The notes under the pieces were generated by a model. It was not told the DNA's origin, did no database searches, and saw only the letters and a program-made list of their open reading frames with translations. DNA of 64,000 bases from positions 61,852-125,851 of the forward strand of contig JALSRN010000081.1 in the NCBI GenBank assembly GCA_026984735.1, written 5' to 3'. A program made the translations under genes and the position numbers. Of this stretch, positions 16,616-27,170 are shown piece by piece. The stretch comes from Sedimenticola sp. GTDB lineage: Bacteria; Pseudomonadota; Gammaproteobacteria; Chromatiales; Chromatiaceae. Numbering within the stretch: the stretch's first letter is position 1; each line of letters starts with the position of its first letter.

Positions 16616-17518
16616 TCAGAGGTAGTTGAACAGAGAGAGCCCTTCGATCTTCATGAAGGTCTGCTGGGAGGCCTGGAGCGCCAGCATCTGGCGCTGCATG
16701 CGGCTCACCGCCTCGGCGTAGTCGAGATCGGCCAGCTTGGAGCGGTTCTCCTTCATCAGCAGGGAGAAAGAGTCGTGGATGCCCCGCTGGTTGTCGATGG
16801 CGTTCCGGCGGGCGCCGATGCGCGCCCTGCCCTGATCCAGACGCTGCAAAGCGTTGTCCAGCTGCGTCAGGCTGTCACCCACCGGCGCGTCGGCATCGAG
16901 ATCGTCGGCCACCTTGCGCACGATGGCGAACAGGTCGGTGGTGCCGCCGGCGCCGTCGTCGATGCCCATGAAGAGCTGGTCGCCCGGATCGTTCACGGCC
17001 ACGTGGCGGTTCTTGGAGATCTGCGCCAGCCGTTGCCCCTGATCCCCCTGATAGGCGTAGCCGCCCATGCCGTCGTCCACGAAGGGCTTGGTGCCGGTTC
17101 GGTAGCCGGAGAAGAGATACTCCCCGCTGGCGTCGGTCTCGTTGGCTTGGGAGAGCAGACTGTCCAGATGCTGCCGCACCTCCAGGGCGATGGCGTGCCG
17201 ATCTTCCGGGGAGTTGGAGTCGTTGAGCCCCTGCACCGTGAGCTCCCGCACCCGTTGCAGGGTGTTTGCCATGCCCTGCAACACCGACTCTTCGCGCTGC
17301 AGGCGTGCATCGGCGCGATCGGCGTTGCGCTGATATTGCTGGACGTGGGCCAGAAGATCGTCGAGCTGCATCACCCGCGTGGCCGCCGCCGGATCGTCGG
17401 AAGGCGCCAGCAGCCGCTCCCCGCGGGAGAGCTGCAACTGGGTCTTGCTCAGGCTCGACTGGTTGTCGAGCATGCTGTTGACGCTTTGGCGATACCAGAG
17501 GTTGGTGGAGATGCGCAT
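16616..17518 (-). CDS. flgL: Flagellar hook-filament junction protein FlgL
   Basis: Protein of 300 residues starting MRISTNLWYRQ, with the flagellin-like N-terminal helix pair (LLAPSDDPAAATRVMQLDD) and C-terminal helix (YAEAVSRMQRQMLALQASQQ). It joins the hook-associated protein FlgK to the filament. ATG 17518 with GAGAGGG upstream is preferred; a GTG at 17527 would overlap the flgK stop as GTGA. It is the last gene of the flgKL unit and is followed by a terminator. Confidence 0.94.
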   Translation of the reverse strand: MRISTNLWYRQSVNSMLDNQSSLSKTQLQLSRGERLLAPSDDPAAATRVMQLDDLLAHVQQYQRNADRADARLQREESVLQGMANTLQRVRELTVQGLNDSNSPEDRHAIALEVRQHLDSLLSQANETDASGEYLFSGYRTGTKPFVDDGMGGYAYQGDQGQRLAQISKNRHVAVNDPGDQLFMGIDDGAGGTTDLFAIVRKVADDLDADAPVGDSLTQLDNALQRLDQGRARIGARRNAIDNQRGIHDSFSLLMKENRSKLADLDYAEAVSRMQRQMLALQASQQTFMKIEGLSLFNYL

Positions 17519-17523
17519 GGTCG

Positions 17524-19494
17524 TCACCCTCTCGTGGCGTTGAGCAGCGTCTGGAACATCTTGTCGGCGGCGGAGATCACCTGGGCCGCGGCCTGGTAGG
17601 CCTGCTGGAAGCGCACCAGATTGGCCGCCTCCTCATCGAGGTTGACGCCGGAAATGGCCTCCCGCTCAGCCACGGCGCGATCCAGCAGGCGCCGTTGCGC
17701 GCCGCCGGCCAGTTCGGCCTGCCGGGTGGTGCTGCCCACCTCCCCCACCATCCGCTGGTAGGCTTGGTTGACGCTCTCGGAACCGCCGCCCAGCAGTTTC
17801 TGGTTGAACAGGTCGGCCATCGCCAAGGCATTGCGGTTGTCGCCCGTGCCGCCACTGTTGTAATCGATGGTGAACTGGTCGCCGGCGGCGGCCGCGCCGC
17901 TGAGGCGCACGCGGTAGCCGTAGTCGAGCCCGCCGGGAGAAGGGAAGAGATCGGCGCCGGCCGCCGGATCGTACCCGCTGACGCTCTCCAGCAGGGTCGG
18001 GCTCGCCGGGTTGCTGTTGTCGTAGATCTCATAGCTGGTGGCGCTGGTGAAGCGCACCAGCACCGGCGGAGTCAAGGCGCCGGGGCTGGCTTGAAAGGCA
18101 GGGTTGGTGATGTCGCTCACTTCTCCCGGCGTGATGGCGGCGCTGCCGGTGTTGGCAGCGGAGGCGGAAGCGATCACCGGCGCCGCGGCGGCGAGCAGCG
18201 AGGGATCGGAGATCTTCAGATCGAGATCGGCAGCGCCGGCCCGCGCCGGCTGCAGCAGAAAAGCGTCGCCAGCCGCGGCGGCCGGATCCACCACGATGCG
18301 CATGCCGTCCGCCACGAAGGGATCGGCCGCGGTGCCGCTGCCGCTCATGGCCACGCTCTGGCCGGTATCGGTTCGCGTGAGATTCCACGTCGAGCCGTCG
18401 TACTGCAGCTTGTATTCGGCCCCGGTCAAGCGGCCGATGTCGTCCCACGCCAAGCTCACCGAGCTGGAGACGCCCGGATAGGCGTCCCATTGGGGCGGGG
18501 CAAGGGAGAAAAGATCCTGACCGAGAGCCCCGTTGAGGTCCATGCCCTTGCGTTGCTGCTCGTTGACGAACTGCCCCACCCCGAGCGCGATGCGACCGAG
18601 GTCGTCGATCGTGGGGTCGAGGACCCGCTTCCGAAAACCGAGGGCGCCGCCGAGCACGCCCCCGGAGAGCTGCTGGCTTACCGGCACGATACCGTTTCCG
18701 CCCGCCTCCAACCCCACCTTCAAGGGACGCTGCACCCCTTCTCCGCGGTAGGCGACCAGCCGCTTGGACGAATTGCCCACCACCAGCGCCTGGCCGGTGC
18801 CCACCATGACGTTGACGGCGCCATTGTCCTGCTCGATGGTGGTCACCGAGACCTGTTCCGACAGCTGGCGAATGAGACTGTTGCGCTGGTCGAGCAGGTC
18901 GTTGGGAGGTTGCTGTCCGGCCATGCCCTGAGCCAACACGATTTTCTCATTGAGATCGGCGATGGCGGCGGTCAACTGGTTGACCTCGTCCACGCTTCCC
19001 TGGATGACATTGTCGACTTGTCCGCCGACGCTCTCCAGCCAATTGTTCAGACTGTGAAAACGGTCGGCAAGACCGCGCGCCTCGCTGAGCACCGCCTGCC
19101 GGGTGACCGTGGAGGCGGGATCGTTGGCCAGATCCTGCATGGCGCCGAAGAACCGCTGCAACGCCGTGCTCATGCCGGCGTCTGCGTCGGCCAGAACGTC
19201 GTCCACCTGGGCCGAGAAGCTGTGGAACGTCTCCAACTCTTTGTTGGACGCGGTATGGCCCCGCACCTGGCTCTCCACGAAGCCGTCATAGAGCCGCCGC
19301 ACGCTGCGGGTTTCCACGCCGGTGCCCACATAGCCGAAACCGGCGAATTGAGGAGTTCGGGAGACGAGCTCCACCTGCTGGCGGCTGTAGCCCTCGGTGT
19401 TGACGTTGGCGATGTTGTGGGAGGTGGTGTCGAGCGCGCGCTGGAACGCCGCCAGCGCCGAGCTGCCGATGCCGAAAAGGCTGCTCATGCCCAT
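17524..19494 (-). CDS. flgK: Flagellar hook-associated protein FlgK
   Basis: Protein of 656 residues with the rod/hook family N-terminus (FGIGSSALAAFQRALDTTSHNIANVNTEGYSRQ) and the matching C-terminal helix (NLVRFQQAYQAAAQVISAADKMF). The central part is variable. FlgK forms the first ring of the hook-filament junction. The start at 19494 has GGGGAG six bases upstream. A sigma-28 promoter in the 154-bp gap after flgJ makes flgKL a late transcription unit. Confidence 0.95.
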   Translation of the reverse strand: MGMSSLFGIGSSALAAFQRALDTTSHNIANVNTEGYSRQQVELVSRTPQFAGFGYVGTGVETRSVRRLYDGFVESQVRGHTASNKELETFHSFSAQVDDVLADADAGMSTALQRFFGAMQDLANDPASTVTRQAVLSEARGLADRFHSLNNWLESVGGQVDNVIQGSVDEVNQLTAAIADLNEKIVLAQGMAGQQPPNDLLDQRNSLIRQLSEQVSVTTIEQDNGAVNVMVGTGQALVVGNSSKRLVAYRGEGVQRPLKVGLEAGGNGIVPVSQQLSGGVLGGALGFRKRVLDPTIDDLGRIALGVGQFVNEQQRKGMDLNGALGQDLFSLAPPQWDAYPGVSSSVSLAWDDIGRLTGAEYKLQYDGSTWNLTRTDTGQSVAMSGSGTAADPFVADGMRIVVDPAAAAGDAFLLQPARAGAADLDLKISDPSLLAAAAPVIASASAANTGSAAITPGEVSDITNPAFQASPGALTPPVLVRFTSATSYEIYDNSNPASPTLLESVSGYDPAAGADLFPSPGGLDYGYRVRLSGAAAAGDQFTIDYNSGGTGDNRNALAMADLFNQKLLGGGSESVNQAYQRMVGEVGSTTRQAELAGGAQRRLLDRAVAEREAISGVNLDEEAANLVRFQQAYQAAAQVISAADKMFQTLLNATRG

Positions 19495-19612
19495 GGCGGT
19501 CTCCCCTCTTGCGGGCGGCCTCTGTCTGTGCCTTTCATCGATCTCTCCTCAGCCTTGCGCGGACCCCCGGAGCCGACACCTCCCTGTGCTCGGTGTTCCA
19601 GGGATATCCTTC

Positions 19613-19639
19613 TCTTCGGCCACTGCTCGAAACACTTGA
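19613..19639 (-). promoter_or_regulatory. Sigma-28 (FliA) promoter of flgK-flgL
   Basis: Minus-strand TCAAGTGT-N11-GCCGAAGA matches 6 of 8 positions in both boxes of the FliA consensus at the exact 11-base spacing. The leader to the flgK ATG would be about 112 bases. Confidence 0.65.
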
Positions 19640-19648
19640 GCATTTTTT

Positions 19649-20551
19649 TCAGCCCGCCTTCAGCTTCGCCACCGCCTGAGCGAACTTCTCGCTGGAGAGG
19701 ATGCGGCCCACTTTGGCGGCGTAGGCCGGATCGGTGGCGTAACCGGCCTTCTGAAGCTCCTCCACGAACCGCGCCGCATCCTCCGTTTTTTCCAGTGCGT
19801 TCCGGTACCTGGGATTCTCCTGGAGGAACGCGGCGTAGTCTTCGATGCTCTCCTCCGGCGAAGCGTAGCTGCGGAAAGCAGCCTGCTCCTTCACCGCCAC
19901 GCCGTCGCGGTACTCCACGGTCGGCAGGGTGACGCGATCCCCTTTCCACCGGTGGTCGGCCTTGATGCCGAAGAGATTGAAGCTCTCCTCTGCGCCGCTG
20001 CGCGGCGTGCGCCGCCCCCAGCCCGACTCCAGGGCCGCCTGCGCCAAGATCGCCTCCGGTTGCACGCCCAATAGGTTGGCAGCCCGCTTCGCAGCGGGCC
20101 AGAGCCGCTCCACGAAGGCGATGGGATCCGCCGGCGGCCAAGAGGGTTCGGAAGAGGGCTCGGAACGCGACGGAGCCGCCTTTCCGTGAACAGCGGCAAA
20201 ATGGCGCCGCGGCGGCAGCGCCATGCCGTCCTTCGCTCCCGAAAGAGCCGGTGGCCGCTGCAGCCCCCGCTCCAGATAGGCAGCCAGGCCGATGGTCTGG
20301 TGACCGGCAAGCTCCAACGCCACCTGCTGGTCGAACATCTGTTGATAGAACTTCACCTGGTCGCTTTCGACGCCGTCGGCGATGACGCCGGCCTGCCGCA
20401 TGGATTTGAGCATCATCTGCAGGAACAGCGCCTCGAACTGGCGCGCCACCTCTTTCGTCGCCTCGGGCGATCGGTCCCGCGCCGCGGCCTTGAGCTTGGC
20501 GAGGCCGCCAAAATCGGTGTAGATTCGGGCCGTGGCGATGGAGCCGTTCAT
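19649..20551 (-). CDS. flgJ: Flagellar rod assembly protein / peptidoglycan hydrolase FlgJ
   Basis: Protein of 300 residues with both FlgJ halves. The N-terminal rod-binding domain has EVARQFEALFLQMMLKSMRQ near residue 34. The C-terminal glucosaminidase domain, from about 145, has ILAQAALESGWG with the expected catalytic Glu and NLFGIKADHRWKG. It opens the peptidoglycan for rod growth in the periplasm. Its ATG overlaps the flgI stop by one base (TGATG). The Pro/Ser-rich linker near 110-135 is typical. Confidence 0.95.
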   Translation of the reverse strand: MNGSIATARIYTDFGGLAKLKAAARDRSPEATKEVARQFEALFLQMMLKSMRQAGVIADGVESDQVKFYQQMFDQQVALELAGHQTIGLAAYLERGLQRPPALSGAKDGMALPPRRHFAAVHGKAAPSRSEPSSEPSWPPADPIAFVERLWPAAKRAANLLGVQPEAILAQAALESGWGRRTPRSGAEESFNLFGIKADHRWKGDRVTLPTVEYRDGVAVKEQAAFRSYASPEESIEDYAAFLQENPRYRNALEKTEDAARFVEELQKAGYATDPAYAAKVGRILSSEKFAQAVAKLKAG

Positions 20552-21654
20552 CAGATCACGATCAGTTCCGCCCGCAGGGCGCCTGCCTCCTTCAAGGCCT
20601 CGAGAATGGCCACCAGGTCACCGGGCGCGGCGCCCACCTGGTTCACCGCCCTGACGATGTCCTGCAACTCGATGCCGGGTTGAATCATGAACATGTGGTT
20701 GCCCTCCTGGCTTACGTTGACGCTGGAGCGGGGCGTGACCGTGGTTTGGCCCGAAGGCGAGAAGGGTGCGGGCTGGCTCACCGAATTGCGCTCGGTGATG
20801 GTCACCACCAGACTTCCATGGGCGACCGCCGCCGGAAGGATGCGCACGTTCTTGCCGATCACCACGGTGCCGGTGCGCGAGTTGACCACCACCTTGGCCG
20901 GCGCCTCGCCCGGCTCCACCTCGATGTTCTCCACCACCGATACGAAGGCCACCTTCTGAGAGAGGTCGGCGGGCGCCCGCACCTGCACCGAGGCGCCATC
21001 GAGCGCCACGGCGGTTCCTTCGCCCAGGGTGCGGTTGATCGCCTTCACCATGCGGGCCACGGTGGTGAAGTCGGGCGTGTGGAGGTTCAACACCAGTTGC
21101 CGTTCGAACCCGAACGGCGAGGGGACGGCCCGCTCCACGGTGGCGCCGTTGGGAATGCGGCCGGCGCTGGGGATGTTGACGGTGATCTTGGAGCCGTCGT
21201 TGCCCTGGGCGCCGAAACCGCTGACGATGAGATTGCCTTGGGCGATGGCGTACACCTGTCCGTCCGCTCCTTTGAGCGGGGTCATGAGCAGAGTACCGCC
21301 CCGCAGGCTCTTAGCGTTGCCGATGGAGGAGACGGTGACGTCGATGGTCTGCCCCGGCTTGACGAAGGGCGGCAGGGTGGCATGCACCATCACCGCCGCC
21401 ACGTTCTTGGGCTTGGGGTTCACGCCGGGCGGAATGGCCACGCCCAGACGGGCGAGCATGCTTTTGAGGCTCTGCGCGGTGAACTGGGTCTGGCTGGTCT
21501 GATCGCCGGTGCCGTCGAGGCCCACCACCAAGCCGTAGCCCACCAGCTGGTTTTCACGAACGCCGGCCACCGAGGCCAGATCCTTGATGCGGTCGGCCTG
21601 GCCCAACGCCGGCAGCAGCAAGAGGGTGAAAAGAAAGCTGCGAATCGCTTGCAT
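20551..21654 (-). CDS. flgI: Flagellar P-ring protein FlgI
   Basis: Protein of 367 residues with a Sec signal peptide ([20 protein letters not shown]) and the family core [28 protein letters not shown] and [18 protein letters not shown]. It assembles the periplasmic P ring around the rod. The ATG at 21654 is preferred over the one six bases earlier because GGGAG stands at good distance from it. It lies between flgH and flgJ in the standard order. Confidence 0.95.
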   Translation of the reverse strand: MQAIRSFLFTLLLLPALGQADRIKDLASVAGVRENQLVGYGLVVGLDGTGDQTSQTQFTAQSLKSMLARLGVAIPPGVNPKPKNVAAVMVHATLPPFVKPGQTIDVTVSSIGNAKSLRGGTLLMTPLKGADGQVYAIAQGNLIVSGFGAQGNDGSKITVNIPSAGRIPNGATVERAVPSPFGFERQLVLNLHTPDFTTVARMVKAINRTLGEGTAVALDGASVQVRAPADLSQKVAFVSVVENIEVEPGEAPAKVVVNSRTGTVVIGKNVRILPAAVAHGSLVVTITERNSVSQPAPFSPSGQTTVTPRSSVNVSQEGNHMFMIQPGIELQDIVRAVNQVGAAPGDLVAILEALKEAGALRAELIVI

Positions 21655-21667
21655 CGCCATCTCCCGT

Positions 21668-22339
21668 TCAGAAAGGCATCAAGGGGCTGAGGAAGAAATC
21701 GGTGAGCCATCCTGGCCGCTGGGCGCGCGCCATGGTTCCCTTGCCGCTGTAGTAGATCTGCGCGTCCGCCACCTTGGTGGAAGAGACGGTGTTGTCCGGC
21801 CCGATGTCCAGCGGTCGCACGATGCCGCGGATGCGGATGAACTCCTCGCCCTGGTTGATGGTGATCCACTTCTCGCCCTGCACCACCAGGTTGCCGTTGG
21901 GCAGCACCTGGGCCACGGTGACGGTGACCCGCCCTTCCAGCTTGTTGCTCTGCTTGGAGTCGCCCGTGGTCTCGAACTTGTGCCCGCTGTTGAGGCCCGC
22001 CTTGGTGGTGGGGATGGCGGTGTCGTTGAGCGTGCCATTGACGCCGATGGAGCTGTCGCTGGACTTGTCGATGGCGGTGTCCGCCTTCTTCTCCGCGTTG
22101 GTCCGTTCCTCCAGGACGATGGTCAGAATGTCGCCCACCCGACGCGCCTTGATGTCCTCGAACAGAGCGAGCGCCGTGCCCGGATCGTAGATGGCGCCCC
22201 GATTGGCCGACGAGGCGGCGACGGGCGGCGGCGGCGTGGGGCGGAAGGCCGGTTCCTCGCCACGCGGCGTGGCGCACCCCGCCAGCGCCGAGGCGGCGAG
22301 CAGGAGGATGGCGGTTCTATGGAGCGGGCGGGCGGCCAT
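21668..22339 (-). CDS. flgH: Flagellar L-ring lipoprotein FlgH
   Basis: Protein of 223 residues with a lipoprotein signal ([11 protein letters not shown]). It has the FlgH motifs [40 protein letters not shown] and [10 protein letters not shown]. It forms the outer-membrane L ring. The C-terminal [14 protein letters not shown] ends the protein as is usual for the family. Confidence 0.95.
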   Translation of the reverse strand: MAARPLHRTAILLLAASALAGCATPRGEEPAFRPTPPPPVAASSANRGAIYDPGTALALFEDIKARRVGDILTIVLEERTNAEKKADTAIDKSSDSSIGVNGTLNDTAIPTTKAGLNSGHKFETTGDSKQSNKLEGRVTVTVAQVLPNGNLVVQGEKWITINQGEEFIRIRGIVRPLDIGPDNTVSSTKVADAQIYYSGKGTMARAQRPGWLTDFFLSPLMPF

Positions 22340-22354
22340 GGTCGGGATTCTCCA

Positions 22355-23140
22355 TCAGAGGTTGTTGTTGACGTATTGGAGCATCTGGTCGGCGGTGGAG
22401 ATGGCCTTGGAGTTCATCTCGTAGGCGCGCTGGGTCTCGATCATGTTCACCAGCTCTTCCACCGTGTTGACGTTCGAACTCTCCAGGGACCCTTGGATGA
22501 GGGTTCCCAGCCCATTGAGACCGGGCGTACCCACTTGCGGGGAGCCGCTGGAAGCCGATTCATGAAAAAGGTTGTCGCCAATGGCCTGAAGCCCGGTGGG
22601 ATTGACGAAGTCGGCCAGCTGGATGGTGCCCAGCTGTGTGGGAACCGAGGTTCCCGGCACTACTACGGAAACCGTGCCATCGGAGCCGATGGTGATGCTC
22701 TGTGCATTGTCGGGAATGGTGATGCCCGGTTCGATGGGATACCCCATGGAGGTGACCAGCTGCCCCTGGGCATCCATCTGGATGGTCCCGTCCCGGGTGT
22801 AGGCGATGGTCCCGTCGGGCATGAGGACCTGGAGGAAGCCGCGGCCCTGTATGGCCACGTCCAGCGCATTTCCGGTCTGCTCGATATTGCCCTGGGTGAA
22901 CAACTTTTCGGTGGCCACGGTGCGCACGCCGGTCCCAATGTTCAGCCCCGAGGGAAGCTGAGTGTCCTGTGATGACTGGGCGCCCACCTGCGCCAGGTTT
23001 CGATAGAGCAGGTCGGCGAACACCGCCCGCGAACGTTTGAAACCCGTAGTGCTCGCATTGGCGAGGTTGTTGGATATGGTCGCCATGCGGGTCTGCTGGG
23101 CTTCCAGGCCCGTCTTCGCAATCCAGAGTGCCGGATTCAT
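22355..23140 (-). CDS. flgG: Flagellar distal rod protein FlgG
   Basis: Protein of 261 residues starting [20 protein letters not shown], with the [20 protein letters not shown] segment specific to FlgG and the C-terminal [20 protein letters not shown]. It builds the distal rod that passes through the P and L rings. It is separated from flgF by 36 bp and from flgH by 15 bp. Confidence 0.96.
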   Translation of the reverse strand: MNPALWIAKTGLEAQQTRMATISNNLANASTTGFKRSRAVFADLLYRNLAQVGAQSSQDTQLPSGLNIGTGVRTVATEKLFTQGNIEQTGNALDVAIQGRGFLQVLMPDGTIAYTRDGTIQMDAQGQLVTSMGYPIEPGITIPDNAQSITIGSDGTVSVVVPGTSVPTQLGTIQLADFVNPTGLQAIGDNLFHESASSGSPQVGTPGLNGLGTLIQGSLESSNVNTVEELVNMIETQRAYEMNSKAISTADQMLQYVNNNL

Positions 23141-23176
23141 GGTCTTTCTCCTCTAGTCGAATTACTGCCGAAAGAA

Positions 23177-23917
23177 TCAACCCATCCGCAACAGGCGGGC
23201 CGCGGCCTGGTCGTCCTCTTCGGCCGTCTTCATCATCTTGATCTGACTCTCGTACTGGCGCGCCAATTCGATGAGCCGGATCATGGACTGCACCGCGTTC
23301 ACGTTGCTCGATTCCAGCGCGCCAGAGACGAGGGTGACCGAGGCATCCGCCTGCGCTTTGCCGCCGCCCTTCTGCCGGATCAACCCATCCTCTCCTTTCA
23401 CCACTTGGTCGTGCGGCAGTTTCACCAACTTGATGCGATCGACGATGGCCAGCGCCTTTTCTCCCTGTCCCAAGGGACGGATGGAGATGGTGCCGTCGGC
23501 GCCGATGTCGAGCTTGGCGTTGGGCGGAATGGCGATGGGGCCGCCATTGCCGATCACCGGATGGCCCGCGCCGGTAGTGAGGATCCCGAAGCTGTCCACG
23601 TGAAGGTCTCCGGCTCGCGTGTAGGCTTCGCTGCCGTCGGGCGCCTGCACGGCGATCCAGCCCTCTCCCTTCACCGCCACGTCCAGATCGCGGCCCGTCC
23701 GCTGCAGGCTGCCCGGCGTCAGATCCACACCGTTGCCGTCGGCCATGCCATACACGCGGCTAGCGTGCCCCGGTCCCTGCAACGGCAGGCTGACGGCGGC
23801 GGCCAGATCGGCGCGGAAACCGGTGGTGCTGGCGTTGGCCAGGTTGTTGGTGTTGAGGGCCTGCGAGAGCATGGTCTGGCGGGCCCCCGTCATGGCGATG
23901 TAGAGCATGCGGTCCAT
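23177..23917 (-). CDS. flgF: Flagellar proximal rod protein FlgF
   Basis: Protein of 246 residues, beginning MDRMLYIAMTGARQTMLSQA with the rod signature [14 protein letters not shown] and C-terminal SMIRLIELARQYESQIKMM. It is a rod subunit related to FlgG. It sits between flgE and flgG with short gaps. Confidence 0.95.
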   Translation of the reverse strand: MDRMLYIAMTGARQTMLSQALNTNNLANASTTGFRADLAAAVSLPLQGPGHASRVYGMADGNGVDLTPGSLQRTGRDLDVAVKGEGWIAVQAPDGSEAYTRAGDLHVDSFGILTTGAGHPVIGNGGPIAIPPNAKLDIGADGTISIRPLGQGEKALAIVDRIKLVKLPHDQVVKGEDGLIRQKGGGKAQADASVTLVSGALESSNVNAVQSMIRLIELARQYESQIKMMKTAEEDDQAAARLLRMG

Positions 23918-23936
23918 GTGGGTTCACCTAGCGGAA

Positions 23937-25184
23937 TCAGCGCAGTTGGATGATGGTCTGGGTCACCGTATCCTCGGTCTGGATCGATTGAGCGTTGGCC
24001 TGGAAGTTGCGTTGAGCCACGATCATCTTCACCAGTTGCTCGGTGAGGTCCACGTTCGACTCTTCCAGAGCGCCCGACTGGATGGTTCCGAGGCCCGAGG
24101 TTCCAGGCGCGCTCACCACCGGAGGCCCCGAGGCCGAAGTGTCCGCCCAGGCGGTGTCGCCCAGAGGTTGGAGCCCCTGCTCATTGGCGAAATTGGCCAG
24201 TACGATCTGGCCGATGCTGCGGGATTGCCCGTTGGTGTAGCGGGCGAAAATGATTCCTTTCTGATCGATGTCCACGCCCAACACCTGGCCGGTGGAGAAA
24301 CCATCCTGATAACTGGAATTGACCGCGAAATCACTACCATATTGGGTGCTCTTGGAGATATCGACGGTGATCGCCTGGTTGGCGGTAGCTCCACCATTGG
24401 GTGTCCAGCTGATCGGAATGTTGGCCGGGCTGTTGTAGGAACCGTCATCGTTGAACACCACTTGAGTGTAGTTGTTGCCGGTGTTGGTGTCCGTTTGCAG
24501 TTGCCCATCGATCATGATTCTCATGTTCCAGGTGTTCGGATTGGTGTTCGGATCCAACTTGCTGAAATAGAGGGTCATGTCGTGAGCGTTGCCTTGGCTG
24601 TCATAGACGGACAAGGTGGTGCTGGAGTTGTAGCCGGCGGGATCGGGAACGCCGCTGATGAGACTCCAATTGGCATCTGTGGCGGGTGCACGGGCATCCA
24701 GGTTCATGGTCGATTTCACAGTGGATGTGGGATTCGGTTGCGCGTAGGAAGTATCGATGCGCACGGGACCGATGCCGCCGGTGATGGCGCCGTTGGCGTC
24801 CGCACCTCTGGCCATGAGAAACAGGCCGTCCGAATTGACGATGTAACCGTCTTTGTCCAGTTGGAAGGTTCCGGCTCGCGTGTAGGTGTATGCCTGTGTC
24901 TTGTCCGAGAGTTGGAAGAACCCCTGGCCGTTGATCGCAATGTCCAGGGGATTGCCGGTGAAGGAGATGTTTCCCTGACCGAAGTGCTGGGCAGCTCCCT
25001 TCAACCGTACCCCTTGGCCGATGGCCGTTCCCGGCGCCCCCATCATGCTGGCGGCGTAGACATCCCCGAATTCCGCCCGGGATCCTTTGAATCCGGTGGT
25101 ATTGGAGTTGGCAATGTTGTTGCCGATGATATTGAGATCCCCGGAAGCCGCGCGGATCCCACTCAGTGCCGTATTGAAAGACAT
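23937..25184 (-). CDS. flgE: Flagellar hook protein FlgE
   Basis: Protein of 415 residues. The N-terminus ([38 protein letters not shown]) and C-terminus ([20 protein letters not shown]) are the conserved hook-core helices; the middle forms the outer domains. It polymerises into the hook. An excellent AGGAGG ribosome site stands upstream, as expected for a protein made in large amounts. Confidence 0.96.
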   Translation of the reverse strand: MSFNTALSGIRAASGDLNIIGNNIANSNTTGFKGSRAEFGDVYAASMMGAPGTAIGQGVRLKGAAQHFGQGNISFTGNPLDIAINGQGFFQLSDKTQAYTYTRAGTFQLDKDGYIVNSDGLFLMARGADANGAITGGIGPVRIDTSYAQPNPTSTVKSTMNLDARAPATDANWSLISGVPDPAGYNSSTTLSVYDSQGNAHDMTLYFSKLDPNTNPNTWNMRIMIDGQLQTDTNTGNNYTQVVFNDDGSYNSPANIPISWTPNGGATANQAITVDISKSTQYGSDFAVNSSYQDGFSTGQVLGVDIDQKGIIFARYTNGQSRSIGQIVLANFANEQGLQPLGDTAWADTSASGPPVVSAPGTSGLGTIQSGALEESNVDLTEQLVKMIVAQRNFQANAQSIQTEDTVTQTIIQLR

Positions 25185-25261
25185 CTTTTTGCCTCCTGTC
25201 GTCTGTATTCAACCTTTGAACGGGCAGCGCCCGTCGTTTCCACGCCTGTACTTCTAGACGC

Positions 25262-25942
25262 TCACAAAATCTCCTGCACTCCGCTCAGAGGAATGGTGGC
25301 TCCGCTGGATAGATTCAGCTCGAGCTCGCCCCCTGGCGGTGGAATGGCCACGCTCTCCACTTTTTGGGGAAGGGCCACCACCGCCTGATGCACCCCATCC
25401 TGATCGGCCGCTTCCGCGACGATCCGGTATCTTCCAGGCCGCGCCGCCGCTCCGTCGTCGGCGAAGCCATCCCACTGGAAAGGAACCCGACCCGCCTGGT
25501 GAGATCCCATGGGCAGCGTGCGAACCAGCGCTCCGTTGTCGCCGTAGATCTTCAACGTCAGGTCGCTGGTGCTCGCATCGAGCTGAACCACCCCGGCAAC
25601 GGAACCACCCGTGGCCAAATCGGCGGTACCGCCTTCCGCCAAAACTTCATGCCCCACCAGGCCGGCGGCTCTTACAGACTGATCGGCCACCATGCCTTGC
25701 GCCACCGACTCCACGGTTTTTTGCAGTTCCAGAATTCCATTGACGGTGGAAAATTGCGCCAACTGGCTCATGAACTGGTTGGGATCGAGCGGCTTGGTGG
25801 GGTCCTGATTCTTCATCTGCGCCACCATCAGCTTGATGAAACTGGATTGTCCCAGCTCCTGTTTCTTGCCCCCTTTGGACGGTGCTTCCCTTTTCGGCTG
25901 CAGGAAATCCAAAGGATCGTTCCGGGTCATCTCGTTGATCAT
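25262..25942 (-). CDS. flgD: Flagellar hook-capping protein FlgD
   Basis: Protein of 226 residues with the FlgD N-terminal motif SSFIKLMVAQMKNQDPTKPL followed by FMSQLAQFSTVNG, then tudor-like and fibronectin-like domains (YGDNGALVRTLPMGSHQAG; FQWDGFADDG). It caps the growing hook. The ATG at 25942 has a weak ribosome site; MTRND at 25930 is a possible later start. A short ACGGGC/GCCCGT hairpin lies in the gap before flgE (25220-25234). Confidence 0.94.
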   Translation of the reverse strand: MINEMTRNDPLDFLQPKREAPSKGGKKQELGQSSFIKLMVAQMKNQDPTKPLDPNQFMSQLAQFSTVNGILELQKTVESVAQGMVADQSVRAAGLVGHEVLAEGGTADLATGGSVAGVVQLDASTSDLTLKIYGDNGALVRTLPMGSHQAGRVPFQWDGFADDGAAARPGRYRIVAEAADQDGVHQAVVALPQKVESVAIPPPGGELELNLSSGATIPLSGVQEIL

Positions 25943-25961
25943 GATCTCGCTCTCGTTGCAC

Positions 25962-26375
25962 TCATCGTCCCAGGATCAGGGTTTTGAGCAGCAGTTCCTT
26001 GGAGGTGTTGAGCACCTCCACGTTGTTCTGATAGGAGCGGCTGGCGGAGATCATGTTGGCCATCTCCTCCACCGGGTTGACGTTGGACCTGTAGACATAC
26101 CCCTTGGCGTCGGCCAGAGGGTTTCCAGGCTGATATTCGCGCACCGGCTCCGCTTGGCTCTCGACGATGGCCGTCACTTTCACCCCCACCGTGGCGGGCC
26201 CGCCTTCGACTGAAGAGAGCACCGAGGAGAAGACCGGCTCGCGCGCTCGGTAGGCCCCTTCCGGCGTGCCGCTCACGCTGTTGGCGTTGGCCAGGTTGCT
26301 GGAGACGGTGTTGAGCCGCACCGACTGGGCGCTCAGCGCCGATCCGGCGATCTTGAAGACGTTGTAGAGTCCCAT
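25962..26375 (-). CDS. flgC: Flagellar proximal rod protein FlgC
   Basis: Protein of 137 residues starting [20 protein letters not shown], with [13 protein letters not shown] and the C-terminal [20 protein letters not shown] typical of FlgC. It is a proximal rod subunit. It begins four bases after the flgB stop. Confidence 0.96.
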   Translation of the reverse strand: MGLYNVFKIAGSALSAQSVRLNTVSSNLANANSVSGTPEGAYRAREPVFSSVLSSVEGGPATVGVKVTAIVESQAEPVREYQPGNPLADAKGYVYRSNVNPVEEMANMISASRSYQNNVEVLNTSKELLLKTLILGR

Positions 26376-26379
26376 TTCG

Positions 26380-26775
26380 TCACTCCCCCTTGATGGCGAG
26401 GATCAGCCCACGGAACTTTCGGTCGAGAAAGGTGAGGCTGGCGTTGTAACGCAGCGCGTTCTCGGCGAAGGCCGCCCTCTCCAGGTCGGGATCCACGGTG
26501 TTTCCGTCGAGGGAGGGCTGGTTGGGAACGCGATAGAGAAGCTCGGCGCCGTCGATGCCGGAGTCGTTCTCCAGCGAGAGATGGCCCGGCTGGGTGCGGG
26601 TCAGGCCGATTTCCCGCCCCGCTCCCTGGAGAGCGGCCCGGAAATCGATGTCGCGCGCCTTGTAGCCGGGCGTATCGGCATTGGCGATGTTGGAGGCGAG
26701 CAGTTCATTGCGACGGGATCGCACCAGCAATGCCCTGGCATGAATGCCCAAAGCGGAATCGAAATTGATCGGCAT
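26380..26775 (-). CDS. flgB: Flagellar proximal rod protein FlgB
   Basis: Protein of 131 residues with [20 protein letters not shown], the FlgB signature, and a C-terminal stretch [20 protein letters not shown]. It is the first gene of the large flgB-J operon. ATG 26775 is preceded by GGAG six bases upstream; the extra four codons upstream begin with TTG and are not used. It is driven by the sigma-54 promoter just upstream. Confidence 0.95.
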   Translation of the reverse strand: MPINFDSALGIHARALLVRSRRNELLASNIANADTPGYKARDIDFRAALQGAGREIGLTRTQPGHLSLENDSGIDGAELLYRVPNQPSLDGNTVDPDLERAAFAENALRYNASLTFLDRKFRGLILAIKGE

Positions 26776-26813
26776 CTCCTGCTCCAACTTGAGTGCATTG
26801 GTGCAAAAAATTG

Positions 26814-26829
26814 AGCAAGGAACATGCCA
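26814..26829 (-). promoter_or_regulatory. Sigma-54 promoter of the flgB operon
   Basis: The minus strand reads TGGCATGTTCCTTGCT, a full match to TGGCAYG-N4-TTGCW. The start point falls near 26802, giving a 27-base leader. This is the expected class II flagellar arrangement under FleQ. Confidence 0.88.
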
Positions 26830-27170
26830 TAAAATAAAATCTTATGTTTTTCAATGCGTTATGATTTTACCTCAAAATATTTCCTCCTCTCGCGGCAAGA
26901 GTTTGCCGCCTTGCCGGCGGTTTGGGGATGCTCCTTTCACTCTATATATGGAGGAAGGCGGCCGGCTTGCTTTGCCCAAGCACGATTTTCTGACGCCTCT
27001 TTCTGAGAAAAGACGTCAAAATACCGCTCGCCCGGCCATCTCGATTCCGTCGCAGCCGGAAGACGATATTCCGACGAATGGACACCACTATTTCAAGTTA
27101 CTGTTTTTCCGTTCCTTTTTATTTTCGAAGAGAAGAAGCGGGACCCCTTTCTCGGTTGTTCCGAACTTTT
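26830..27170. other. Divergent flgB-flgA intergenic region with hairpin
   Basis: AT-rich control region with no convincing gene. It holds a perfect 7-bp hairpin GCGGCAA-GAGT-TTGCCGC at 26892-26909 and an imperfect TGACG ... CGTCA inverted pair near 26990-27017. Both could be activator sites shared by the two divergent sigma-54 promoters that flank it. FleQ binding here is inference. Confidence 0.5.

Noticed and set aside
17695..19932. 745-codon open frame on the plus strand opposite flgK
   Set aside because: His/Arg/Gly-rich antisense translation with no known motif, wholly covered by flgK and part of flgJ.
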